Assembly: GCA_964530525.1 (NCBI GenBank)
Contig: CAZHBH010000001.1
Span: 1 to 64,000, forward strand
Direction: 5' to 3'
Length of the DNA: 64,000 nucleotides
From: CAYNQN01 sp964530525
GTDB taxonomy: Bacteria > Actinomycetota > Acidimicrobiia > Acidimicrobiales > Acidimicrobilacustridaceae
The notes beneath the pieces are model-generated. The model saw only the letters and a list, made by a program, of their open reading frames with translations. It was not told where the DNA came from and searched no databases. The position numbers and the translations under genes are program-made. Numbering within the stretch: position 1 is the stretch's first letter; the number at the start of each line of letters is the position of its first letter. This document shows, in pieces, positions 27,537 through 34,000 of the stretch.

Positions 27537-27568
27537 GTGTCGGAGGGGGACTTGGGGGGGACTTGAAC
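27537..27568. repeat. Distal attachment-site-like repeat (tRNA-Leu 3' end remnant)
   Basis: GTGTCGGAGGGGG-ACTTG (27537-27554) matches the tRNA-Leu 3' end at 31070-31088 except for one missing G. A second partial copy, GGGGGG-ACTTGAAC (to 27568), follows directly. Read on the minus strand it contains the T-loop GTTCAAGTCCCC, but the T-stem no longer pairs and no other tRNA arm is present, so it is not a functional tRNA. Confidence 0.65.
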
Positions 27569-27897
27569 GCCGAGGTTACCCGTCTCAACCCGTACCATCG
27601 CGTCCCTATTAGTCCTGGTCAGGACCGGTTTTCGGCGGCCGCTCGTTACCGCCAGTAACCCTCAGTACCACCCAGTTTCCTGGACTTTCGCGGACATTTT
27701 GATGACAAGCGACAGGGGGCTGTCGGAGGGGTGGAGAGGGCACGCGGCGGCCTGTCGGGCACGTGGAGTCGGACGGGCGTGCCGTGTTCCCTCCGACAAC
27801 TGGCGCGGTCACCCGTCCGACGCCTGGCCGCGCCTCGGCTTGTCCGCGCTCTGTCATTGCGTGTCATCACTTGTCATCAGCGGCGCCGGTCCATCGA
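27569..27897. other. Island left-end spacer with inverted and direct repeats
   Basis: No credible gene is seen. TGTCGGAGGG (27721-27730) and CCCTCCGACA (27789-27798) form a perfect 10-bp inverted repeat, and the first arm equals the attachment-site core. TGATGACAA occurs at 27700-27708 and in inverse as TTGTCATCA (27871-27879) and TGTCATCA (27862-27869). It recurs at the right end of the island (31002-31010). Such short repeats near both ends could be integrase arm-type sites. Confidence 0.45.
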
Positions 27898-28674
27898 TCA
27901 CACGATGCTGAGGAGCGCGTCACGCACGACGACGGCCGCAGCGTCGACGTCGTATCCCTCCGGCACCTCGCGGAGCAGAGGCAGGAGATCGGCTCGGAAG
28001 CCGGCGTCGGCGATGTGCTCCTCGAGTCCCTGGCGAGCTCGCTCGGCGGTGTAGCCGTCGGGCCGGTACGGGTCGAAGGCCGCGACGATCTCGGCGGGGT
28101 CGAGTCCGAGCACGGTGAGCGCCAGCCAGAGGTCGAAGAGGTCGCGGCCCTTCTTGCGTTGGAACAGTGCGCGCAGCTTCGTGGCGACCAGTTCCTCGGG
28201 TTGGAACGTGAGCACGTCCGCGGTGCCGGACCACCAGGCCGACTCGACGCGGTAGGGCACTTGATGGTGTGGCCGCGCCGGCGAGGTCTCGTAGGTGTTG
28301 ATCTCGACCTTGACTCGCATCCGCCCGGAGCCGGACTCGAAGGGTGCGCGCAGCCGAGCCTTGGGGAACGAGCCGACGTCGGTGTTGACGTCCATGCCGA
28401 GGTCGCTGGCGATGTCTCGGATGGCGTCGAGGAGCGGCCCGATAGGACCGTGAGTCGCGCGCACGTAGTCGAGGTCCTCGCTGTAGCGAATCGCCTCCGG
28501 CAGGATGAGCTTGTGCAGGCACGTGCCGCCGCGGAAGACCAACTCGTCGCCGAGCACGGAGTGATTCGCGATCTCGACGATCAGGCGCGAGAGAACCAGG
28601 TCCTGCTCGATCTGGTCTTCGGTGAGCCAGGGCGCGATGCGGCTCCATGCTCGAACGTGGCGCGCCGGGATCAC
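27898..28674 (-). CDS. abiEii: AbiEii-type nucleotidyltransferase toxin
   Basis: The 258-residue protein is the toxin of an AbiE pair. GTG at 28672-28674 overlaps the antitoxin stop in GTGA, so translation is coupled. Nucleotidyltransferase motifs are all visible: GGTCLHK at about 49-55 (motif I), RYSEDLDY with Asp67 and Asp69 (motif II), and EELVATKLRALFQRKKGRDLFDLW with Lys166 and Asp178 (motifs III/IV). Family members of the DUF1814 group transfer nucleotides, some to tRNA acceptor stems, and stop growth during phage infection. The frame stays open far upstream through the antitoxin gene, but the homology begins at this start. Catalytic residues are intact, so it may be active. Confidence 0.92.
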   Translation of the reverse strand: MIPARHVRAWSRIAPWLTEDQIEQDLVLSRLIVEIANHSVLGDELVFRGGTCLHKLILPEAIRYSEDLDYVRATHGPIGPLLDAIRDIASDLGMDVNTDVGSFPKARLRAPFESGSGRMRVKVEINTYETSPARPHHQVPYRVESAWWSGTADVLTFQPEELVATKLRALFQRKKGRDLFDLWLALTVLGLDPAEIVAAFDPYRPDGYTAERARQGLEEHIADAGFRADLLPLLREVPEGYDVDAAAVVVRDALLSIV

Positions 28675-29471
28675 AGGTCGGGCTCGATCTCGGTGTTGAG
28701 CCGGAGGTTCCACCGTTGGTCGACGGGCCCGCGACGCACTCCGCCGGCCTGGAGCGGAGCGGGTTCGTGCGCCGCAGGATCGATGAACGCGCGCAGGGCA
28801 TCGAGTCGTGCGCCGGCGAACGCCTCGAGCAGGTAGCCGGCTCGGCGAACCGACGCGCTCGGATACAAGCGCGCTGCGTCGATGACACCCTGCTCCGCGA
28901 CGTCGCGATCCTCGAACAGCTCCATGATCACCGTGGCCGCGTTGCTGAGGCCTCCGCTGTCGTGTGGTCGGTTCGCCAGATCGAGCGAGGTCACCTCTGG
29001 CGTAGAGACGCGCAAGGTGTCGGTCGGCGAGTTCACCGGCATCGTCGCCAACTCGGCGGCGTGCTGGTTGACGACGAACTGCATCCGCACCCGCCCGAAG
29101 GCTCGGTCCGGGAGGTATTTGTCGACGACGACCTGGAATACCTGCGGGCGCTGGTGCGCGGCGCCGAGCATCTCGGCCGCGGACAGGAGTGCGACGTAGT
29201 AGCTGCGCCCGAGGTGGCCCATCATCGGATGAACGAACCACGACGCGGGCACCGCCCCCCACGAGCGGTACTCGGGCGGGATGATCACGTAGAAGCCGCG
29301 GGCGGGGCTGAAGATCTGGCCGGCGTCGGCGAGTCGCTTCAGGGCACCGTGCGCGCGATCGCGCGACAGCCCGGTGCGACGAGCGGCCTCGGCGGCGTCG
29401 AACGTCGACACCCCCTCGGCGAGGAGCTCATCAGGCAGCCGGGCAGGCTTGATCCCGGCACGGGTCACCAT
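28671..29471 (-). CDS. abiEi: AbiEi-type antitoxin and autoregulator
   Basis: The 266-residue protein starts MVTRAGIKPARLPDELLAEG. An N-terminal winged helix (STFDAAEAARRTGLSRDRAHGALKRLADAGQIFSPARGFYVI) precedes the AbiEi antitoxin domain (WFVHPMMGHLGRSYYVALLSAAEMLGAAHQRPQVFQVVVDK). Family members neutralise the AbiEii toxin without forming a stable complex and repress their own operon by binding inverted repeats in the promoter. An 8-bp inverted repeat at 29516-29544 is placed for this. Overlap with the toxin gene fixes a two-gene operon. Confidence 0.92.
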   Translation of the reverse strand: MVTRAGIKPARLPDELLAEGVSTFDAAEAARRTGLSRDRAHGALKRLADAGQIFSPARGFYVIIPPEYRSWGAVPASWFVHPMMGHLGRSYYVALLSAAEMLGAAHQRPQVFQVVVDKYLPDRAFGRVRMQFVVNQHAAELATMPVNSPTDTLRVSTPEVTSLDLANRPHDSGGLSNAATVIMELFEDRDVAEQGVIDAARLYPSASVRRAGYLLEAFAGARLDALRAFIDPAAHEPAPLQAGGVRRGPVDQRWNLRLNTEIEPDL

Positions 29472-29515
29472 GCGGGCAACACTCGCGCACCCCGCCGCTC
29501 ACTGTCAACTAACTA

Positions 29516-29544
29516 GGCAAACTTGTTCTTTTTGCGAGTTTGCC
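29516..29544. promoter_or_regulatory. Candidate AbiEi operator
   Basis: GGCAAACT (29516-29523) and AGTTTGCC (29537-29544) are perfect inverted arms around 13 nt, 45 nt upstream of the antitoxin start. The AT-rich content in a GC-rich genome and the location fit a promoter-operator. Published AbiEi proteins repress from paired inverted repeats. Confidence 0.5.
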
Positions 29545-29559
29545 AAGATGGCACACCCC

Positions 29560-29892
29560 TCACGGCGCATCGGACGCACGCTCGGGACCAGTCGGCCCGT
29601 ACCGCGCAGAGCCGTAGTCCCAGCTGGGCCACTCCGTGGAGAGGATCGCTTCGACTCGGCGGCGCTCCGCCCCCGCGACCGCGGTGCCGTCGGCCCGCGC
29701 GATCAGGACTGGATCTGCCATCGTGCCCTCGTCGACGAGTACGTCGGTCACGGCCTGCTCGCGAGGATCGATCTCGACTCGGATCGTCGCGAAGTAGAAG
29801 GCGTAGAGGGGCTCGTCGCCTGCCAACGCTTCGTGGTGCTGGCCGGGACCGTGGTCGGGCATCCGTTCGCTCCAGTTCGGGCGCTTCGTCAT
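29560..29892 (-). CDS. Hypothetical island protein
   Basis: The 110-residue product has GGGGAG about 8 nt before its ATG. Sequence (MTKRPNWSERMPDHGPGQHHEALAGDEPLYAFYFATIRVEIDP...) is acidic, soluble and unlike any family I know. It is 27 nt downstream of the relaxase fragment, so it was probably in the same transfer operon of the parent element. Function unknown. Confidence 0.55.
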   Translation of the reverse strand: MTKRPNWSERMPDHGPGQHHEALAGDEPLYAFYFATIRVEIDPREQAVTDVLVDEGTMADPVLIARADGTAVAGAERRRVEAILSTEWPSWDYGSARYGPTGPERASDAP

Positions 29893-29919
29893 GGGTCGCT
29901 CTCCCCTTCCTGCCCGCCA

Positions 29920-30969
29920 TCATCGCGCGGCGACGGCTTCTCGGGTCGGGGCCATCATCGAGGCGCGCTCGCCGGCCTCGGTGGCGGCCCACCACGCGTT
30001 GATCACGGCTCGTTGCATCTGGAGGCTGGTGCCGCCGTGGAGGCGACCGTGCCGGTCGTAGATCGCGACGACGTCGGTGTCGCCGGCTCGGAGTCGCAGG
30101 CTGGCGTCGCGTTCCCATGAGGCGATGAAGCGGTGGACGCGGTCGAGCTCGACGGCTCCGACGGTCTGGAAGAGGTGGGCGAACATGCCGGAGCGGCCGA
30201 CGGCGGAGAACTGCAGCGGGTCGCGGACGAGCACGAGCCGCCAGCGACGCCGCTCGGCCAGCTCGAACAGCTCGGCGAGGTTAAGTGTCGAAACCATCGC
30301 GGCCTCATCGCACAGCACAGTCGAGCCGGCGGGCAGGTCGAACCGGGGCGACGGCCGACGGCCATCCCGGTGCTCGACGAGGAGCTTGTCGACGGTGTCG
30401 CAGTCGATGCCGGTGTCGTCGGCCAGGACCTCCGCCGCAGTCGCCGACGGTGCCACGCCGAACACCGATCGACCCTGGCGGCGGAGCGCTTCGACGCCCG
30501 GACGCATGGCGGTCGTCTTGCCCGTCCCCGCGGGACCGACGACGAGCGCCAGCGGTCGGGTACCGGCGACGGCTGCGGCGCCGCGTTGGGCGGCTCCGAG
30601 GCCGGGGGCGTCGACGGCACGGTCCGTCCCGCCGCCGTTGTCGCGGCGTGCGGCGATCTCGAGCAGCCGCTCCTCCTGGGCGAGGATCGCGGGAGTCGTG
30701 AGCACGCGGTCGATGGCGGACTCGGTGATCGGGCGGCCATCTCGTCGCAGCGGTGTCCCGACGGGCGCGGGACGGGTGAGGTCGACGAGCTCGTTGGCCT
30801 CGATCTCCCGGCGGAGGCGCTCGATCCAGGCGTGGACCTCGACGGCGCTCATCCCGGTCGTGGTCGGGATGCTCCCGGCGACCTCCCGGGTGATCTCAGC
30901 GGGACGCCACGTGGACTGGCGCTCGGCCAGCGCGACCAGCGCCTGTCGATCGGGCACGGTGGTGGCCAC
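29920..30969 (-). pseudogene. Fragment of MobF (TraA/TrwC-type) relaxase-helicase
   Basis: The 349-codon frame matches only the middle of a MobF relaxase: the linker (RQALVALAERQSTWRPAEITREVAG) and the first RecD-like helicase domain. Walker A is VVGPAGTGKTTAM and Walker B TVLCDEAAMVST; VVAIYDRHGRLHGG and MMAPTREAV follow. The N-terminal relaxase domain with its nicking Tyr and His triad is absent, and the protein stops right after PTREAVAAR, so the second helicase domain is also lost. The frame is open upstream, without a ribosome site, to a TAA about 10 nt from the tRNA. It probably cannot act in transfer; an active stand-alone ATPase is unlikely. Confidence 0.72.
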
Positions 30970-31067
30970 AGCCAGCGGCGGAGGTGTGCCCGGCTCGACG
31001 CTGATGACAAATCGCTGACAAGCGGACCCTCCAGGCTTCCCGCCGACCCCCTTGACCTGCGGTTATG

Positions 31068-31154
31068 TGGTGTCGGAGGGGGGACTTGAACCCCCACGTC
31101 CTTGCGGACACTAGCCCCTCAAGCTAGCGCGTCTACCAATTCCGCCACTCCGAC
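31068..31154 (-). tRNA. tRNA-Leu (anticodon GAG)
   Basis: On the minus strand the acceptor GTCGGAG pairs with CTCCGAC, followed by discriminator A and an encoded CCA (31068-31070). The anticodon stem CTAGC/GCTAG encloses the loop TTGAGGG, giving anticodon GAG for CUC codons. A long variable arm (TGTCCGCAAGGACG) marks a class II tRNA. T-arm GGGGG-TTCAAGT-CCCCC is intact. Its 3' end is the attachment site of the island downstream. Confidence 0.95.
31070..31090. repeat. Proximal attachment-site repeat within tRNA-Leu
   Basis: GTGTCGGAGGGGGG-ACTTGAA is the 3' end of the tRNA gene read on the plus strand. It is shared with the remnant at 27537-27568, with a one-base length difference in the G run. 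Confidence 0.6.
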
Positions 31155-31256
31155 GTGGCGCCCCTGACGAGGCCATCGGGCCCGCCTGAGCGAAGGGTCA
31201 CTGTAGCGCAGCAGCTCGGCCGATCGCCCGCCCGCAGGAGCACTCGAGCGGGCCCC

Positions 31257-31835
31257 TCATGACCCCTGATCGAGGTACGCCTCGCCCCGCGGCGACAGGC
31301 GGTAGCCCACCGGCAAGCTCTCGGTGAGACCCAGGGACTTGAGCTGGCGGACACGGCGCTTGAAGGGCAACCGCTCCTCCCCGAGGGATTGTGCCAGCTC
31401 GGCGGCGACCACGCCGGGGCGCTCGTGGATCACCTCCAGGGTTCGCCTCGTCCACGGCCCGCTGCGGCTGGCGGCGTCCCAGCGTGCCAGCTGGGCGTCG
31501 ATCTCCGCGCGCTCGGCTTCTTCCAGATCCGACCGCTGCCGAAGGGCGATCCTGGGATCTTCACCGATCCGGTGGAAGCGCACCCGGTAGAGCTTGCGAT
31601 CCTCTCCGGCCCGCAACCCCTCGAGCAGCTCCTCCACCGACGTCGCCCCTGCGCCGACCAGATCTTCAGGCGTGATGTCGCCCTCTTCGACGACTCCCAC
31701 CTCGTCGATGGCCAGCAGCCCGGCGCCCGACTGCAGGGTGCCACCGGCGACCACCGTGGGGCGCTTCCAGCGGCGGAACGCCACCGTCACCTCGCCGCTC
31801 TCGATCCTGGGCAGCACCTCCAGGCGGAACAGCAC
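31257..31835 (-). CDS. Two-domain protein: PUA/ASCH-like N-terminus and winged-helix C-terminus
   Basis: I do not recognise a named family for this 192-residue protein. Residues about 1-105 (MLFRLEVLPRIESGEVTVAFRRWKRPTVVAGGTLQSGAGLLAIDEV, KLYRVRFHRIGEDPRIALR) have the strand pattern and the early KRPTV..G..L.S..G motif of ASCH/PUA-like RNA-binding folds. Residues about 115-190 (RRTLEVIHERPGVVAAELAQSLGEERLPFKRRVRQLKSLGLTESL..GYRLSPRGEAYL) look like a winged helix. The fusion suggests a regulator or RNA-related protein. It is the first gene after the tRNA and follows secG on the minus strand 40 nt away. Confidence 0.6.
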   Translation of the reverse strand: MLFRLEVLPRIESGEVTVAFRRWKRPTVVAGGTLQSGAGLLAIDEVGVVEEGDITPEDLVGAGATSVEELLEGLRAGEDRKLYRVRFHRIGEDPRIALRQRSDLEEAERAEIDAQLARWDAASRSGPWTRRTLEVIHERPGVVAAELAQSLGEERLPFKRRVRQLKSLGLTESLPVGYRLSPRGEAYLDQGS

Positions 31836-31875
31836 GACTAGATCCCCAGGGCGACCGCCCGGTGCAAGGCCCGAG

Positions 31876-32109
31876 CTACTGGTCGAGCATCAGCGCTAGG
31901 CCGATGGTGGTGAAGGCGAAGACGACCGAGGCGACCACTGTGATGCGGTCCAGGTTCTTCTCCACCACCGTCGAGCCTGCCGCCGAGGCCCCGAGGCCAC
32001 CACCGAACATGTCGGAGAGTCCCCCGCCGCGCCCGCTGTGCAGCAGGACGAGGAACACGAGCGTCAAGCACGCTGCGATGTGGAAGACGAGGACGATGGC
32101 GGTCAGCAC
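31876..32109 (-). CDS. secG: SecG subunit of the Sec translocon
   Basis: GTG at 32109 gives 77 residues starting MLTAIVLVFHIAACLTLVFLVLLHSGRGGGLSDMFGGG. Two TM helices flank the conserved cytoplasmic loop, and GSTVVEKNLDRITVVASVVFAF is diagnostic. SecG assists SecYE in export. A TAGAGT box ends 8 nt before the GTG and there is no ribosome site, so a leaderless mRNA is likely; an upstream in-frame GTG at 32148 is less probable. Its place downstream of tpiA is the usual actinobacterial one. Confidence 0.93.
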   Translation of the reverse strand: MLTAIVLVFHIAACLTLVFLVLLHSGRGGGLSDMFGGGLGASAAGSTVVEKNLDRITVVASVVFAFTTIGLALMLDQ

Positions 32110-32189
32110 AGCTGACGACTCTAACAGTCGGGCCCCGGCGACAGCCACCGGTGTCGAGGCGATCCCCCCGATCCCCCCGATCCGCCCTG

Positions 32190-32235
32190 AGCCGGCGTGC
32201 CCTCGTCGTCGACCCGTGACTCAGGCACGCCGGCT
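32190..32235 (-). terminator. Perfect 12-bp hairpin after the lipoprotein gene
   Basis: AGCCGGCGTGCC (32190-32201) and GGCACGCCGGCT (32224-32235) form a perfect stem around 22 nt, starting 27 nt past the stop at 32262. It should end the lipoprotein transcript before the secG promoter. No T-tract follows. Confidence 0.6.
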
Positions 32236-32261
32236 AGGGGGAGGATCGAGCCAGCGCCACG

Positions 32262-33011
32262 TCATGTGCGGCGCTGGTAGGAGTTGAGCAGGTCGTCTTG
32301 GATCACGAACGCCAGACCGGCGCTGTCGAGACGGAGCTCCTCGCCGAGCACTCGGGTGGAGTAGGTCCATCCCTCGGGCAGCGACAGGCGCTCGCCCAGG
32401 GCCGGGAGATCGGCGTACGAGAGCGTCGGGTCCTCGATCTGGGCGTACGACTGCATGATGTACACCTCGCCATCGGGAGAGGTCAGCTCGAAGACCGGCT
32501 TGCCCGCATCGAAGGTGAAGATCGTCTGACGCTCCACCTCGGTGGGAGCGTAGGGCTCGCTGCCCGGACGATCCCCGAGGAGCCTCATCTCCACCGTGGC
32601 CCGCCTCTTCATCTCGATCCCGCCGAACGTGAACACGTCGCCGTCGACGGAGGAGCCCGACGCCACGCTGGCGTCGAACACGATGCGGCGCGGCCCGTTC
32701 AACTTGGCCGACATCGAGCCGTAGGCCTCGTTCACCTCGTCCTCGGTGAGGGCGTCCCACAGGTCGGCCGGGCAGTCGTTGAGGCCGAGCGTGTTGTAGA
32801 CCCCTGCCTCCACCTTCAGCCGCTCGCGGACGAAGGGCAGGATCTCGCAGTAGCGCACGTCGCGCAGGTCCCCCATGCCACCAGAGCTCGACGCAGGCTC
32901 CGTCGCCGACGGTGCAGCCGAGGTGCTCGCATCGCCACCGCTGCAGCCGACGAAGCCGACGCTCAGAGCAGCAACCGCCAGAGCGCTCGCAAGGGCACGA
33001 CGTGCGGTCAT
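32262..33011 (-). CDS. Lipoprotein of unknown function between tpiA and secG
   Basis: The 249-residue protein starts at ATG 33011 after GGGGGAGAG. The signal ASALAVAALSVGFVGCSGG ends at a lipid-accepting Cys. The mature part begins with a Ser/Ala linker, then about 200 residues with RDVRYCEILPFVRERLKVEAGVYNTLGLNDCPADLWDAL (two Cys, perhaps a disulfide) and a beta-rich half (IFTFDAGKPVFELTSPDGEVYIMQSYAQIEDPTLSYADLP, LGERLSLPEGWTYSTRVL). No named family is recognised. Upstream lies a long palindrome and a TTGACA box, so it is probably transcribed on its own. Confidence 0.75.
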   Translation of the reverse strand: MTARRALASALAVAALSVGFVGCSGGDASTSAAPSATEPASSSGGMGDLRDVRYCEILPFVRERLKVEAGVYNTLGLNDCPADLWDALTEDEVNEAYGSMSAKLNGPRRIVFDASVASGSSVDGDVFTFGGIEMKRRATVEMRLLGDRPGSEPYAPTEVERQTIFTFDAGKPVFELTSPDGEVYIMQSYAQIEDPTLSYADLPALGERLSLPEGWTYSTRVLGEELRLDSAGLAFVIQDDLLNSYQRRT

Positions 33012-33060
33012 CTCTCCCCCTCGACCTTGTGGACCGGCGGGTACAGGTTGGCAGGGCCAG

Positions 33061-33091
33061 AAACTTCTGTCAACAGACGTGACATAAGTTT
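33061..33091. promoter_or_regulatory. 31-bp operator-like palindrome upstream of the lipoprotein gene
   Basis: AAACTTCTGTCA (33061-33072) and TGACATAAGTTT (33080-33091) are inverted arms matching at 11 of 12 positions around 7 nt. It is AT-rich, lies 50 nt upstream of the lipoprotein start and overlaps a minus-strand TTGACA box (reading TGTTGACAG). The core TGTCA-N7-TGACA is a typical dimeric repressor site. No T-run follows, which speaks against a terminator. Confidence 0.55.
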
Positions 33092-33184
33092 TCTGGCAGC
33101 CTGAGATGGCCGGAGCAACCCCGGGGGGCGAGAGCGCCTGGCGGCGGCCGAGCAGAGCCGGGCCGCGACGCCTGGAAACGGTGC

Positions 33185-34000
33185 TCAGACCATCGAGAGG
33201 CGGTACTGGACGATCCTTGCGAAGTCGTCGGGATCTAGGCTCGCCCCACCCACCAGGGCCCCGTCGATGTCGGGCTGCTCCATGAGCTCCACGATGTTCC
33301 CTGGCTTCACGGACCCTCCGTACTGCACGCGCACCAGGCCGGCGGCAGCGGCCCCGAACTGGTCGGCTACGGCCGCTCGGATCCTTCCGCACATGTCCTG
33401 AGCGTCGTCGGTGGTGGCGGTCTCGCCGGTTCCGATGGCCCAGATGGGCTCGTAGGCGATCACGATGTCGCCCAGCTGGGCACCCTTCAGACCAGAGAGC
33501 CCGGCACGGACCTGCCCGAGCACCCGCTCGTCCGCGATGCCCGCCTGGCGCTCCTCGATCGTCTCGCCGACGCACAAGATGGGCATCATCTCGAACTTGA
33601 GCACCGCGTGGAGCTTGCGGTTCACGTCCTCGTCGGTCTCACCGAACAGCTGCCGCCGCTCGGAGTGACCCACGATCACGAGGCCCACGTTGAGCTTGGC
33701 AAGGAAGGCCGGGGAGACCTCGCCGGTGAAGGCGCCCTTCTCCTCCCAGTGGCAGTTCTGCGCTCCCAGGAAGATCCCGATCTTGTCGCTCTCCAGCGTG
33801 GTCTGGACCGACCGGATGTCCGTGAACGGCGGGTGCACCGACACGTCGACTGCCTCGTAGTCCTCCTTGGTGAGCCGGTACGCGAGCTTCTGGACCGTCT
33901 GGATGGCCTCGAAGTGGTTGTGGTGCATCTTCCAGTTGCCGCTGATCAGCGGCTTGCGCGCCACGCTCGCACGCTCGGGCGATCCGGTGGTCTCAGGCAT
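33185..34000 (-). CDS. tpiA: Triose-phosphate isomerase
   Basis: The 271-residue glycolytic enzyme interconverts dihydroxyacetone phosphate and glyceraldehyde 3-phosphate. Active-site residues are Asn22 and Lys24 (GNWKM), His112 (VGHSERR) and Glu184 (AYEPIWAIGTG); phosphate loop VQYGGSVKPGN is present. A 15-residue N-terminal extension precedes RKPLISGNWKM. The ATG follows AGAGGAG and overlaps the end of pgk by 8 nt, so translation is coupled. Confidence 0.97.
   Translation of the reverse strand: MPETTGSPERASVARKPLISGNWKMHHNHFEAIQTVQKLAYRLTKEDYEAVDVSVHPPFTDIRSVQTTLESDKIGIFLGAQNCHWEEKGAFTGEVSPAFLAKLNVGLVIVGHSERRQLFGETDEDVNRKLHAVLKFEMMPILCVGETIEERQAGIADERVLGQVRAGLSGLKGAQLGDIVIAYEPIWAIGTGETATTDDAQDMCGRIRAAVADQFGAAAAGLVRVQYGGSVKPGNIVELMEQPDIDGALVGGASLDPDDFARIVQYRLSMV

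Larger units (their letters stand above)
27537..31090. mobile_element. Degenerate genomic island at the 3' end of tRNA-Leu
   Basis: The segment lies between the 3' end of an intact tRNA-Leu gene (31068-31154) and a partial copy of that 3' end at 27537-27568 in the same orientation. This is the classical layout left by tyrosine-recombinase integration. Cargo is an AbiE toxin-antitoxin operon, a 110-residue unknown and a truncated MobF relaxase-helicase. No integrase gene remains, so the element cannot excise by itself. Inserts of this sort derive from integrative conjugative or mobilisable elements. Boundaries are set by the repeats only. Confidence 0.65.

Noticed and set aside
27537..27568. 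Second tRNA gene
   Set aside because: Only 3'-end-like sequence is present, the T-stem is broken and no anticodon arm or acceptor 5' half exists.
29374..30120. Plus-strand frame across the abiE promoter and the 110-residue gene
   Set aside because: It runs through the likely abiE promoter, has no domain and opposes a gene with a good ribosome site.
32161..32183. GATCCCCCC tandem copies as a regulatory repeat
   Set aside because: Only two full copies in a C-rich stretch; consistent with simple slippage next to a terminator hairpin.
33061..33091. Rho-independent terminator for tpiA
   Set aside because: Stem is AT-rich, no T-run follows, and it overlaps the promoter-like boxes of the next gene; an operator is more likely.
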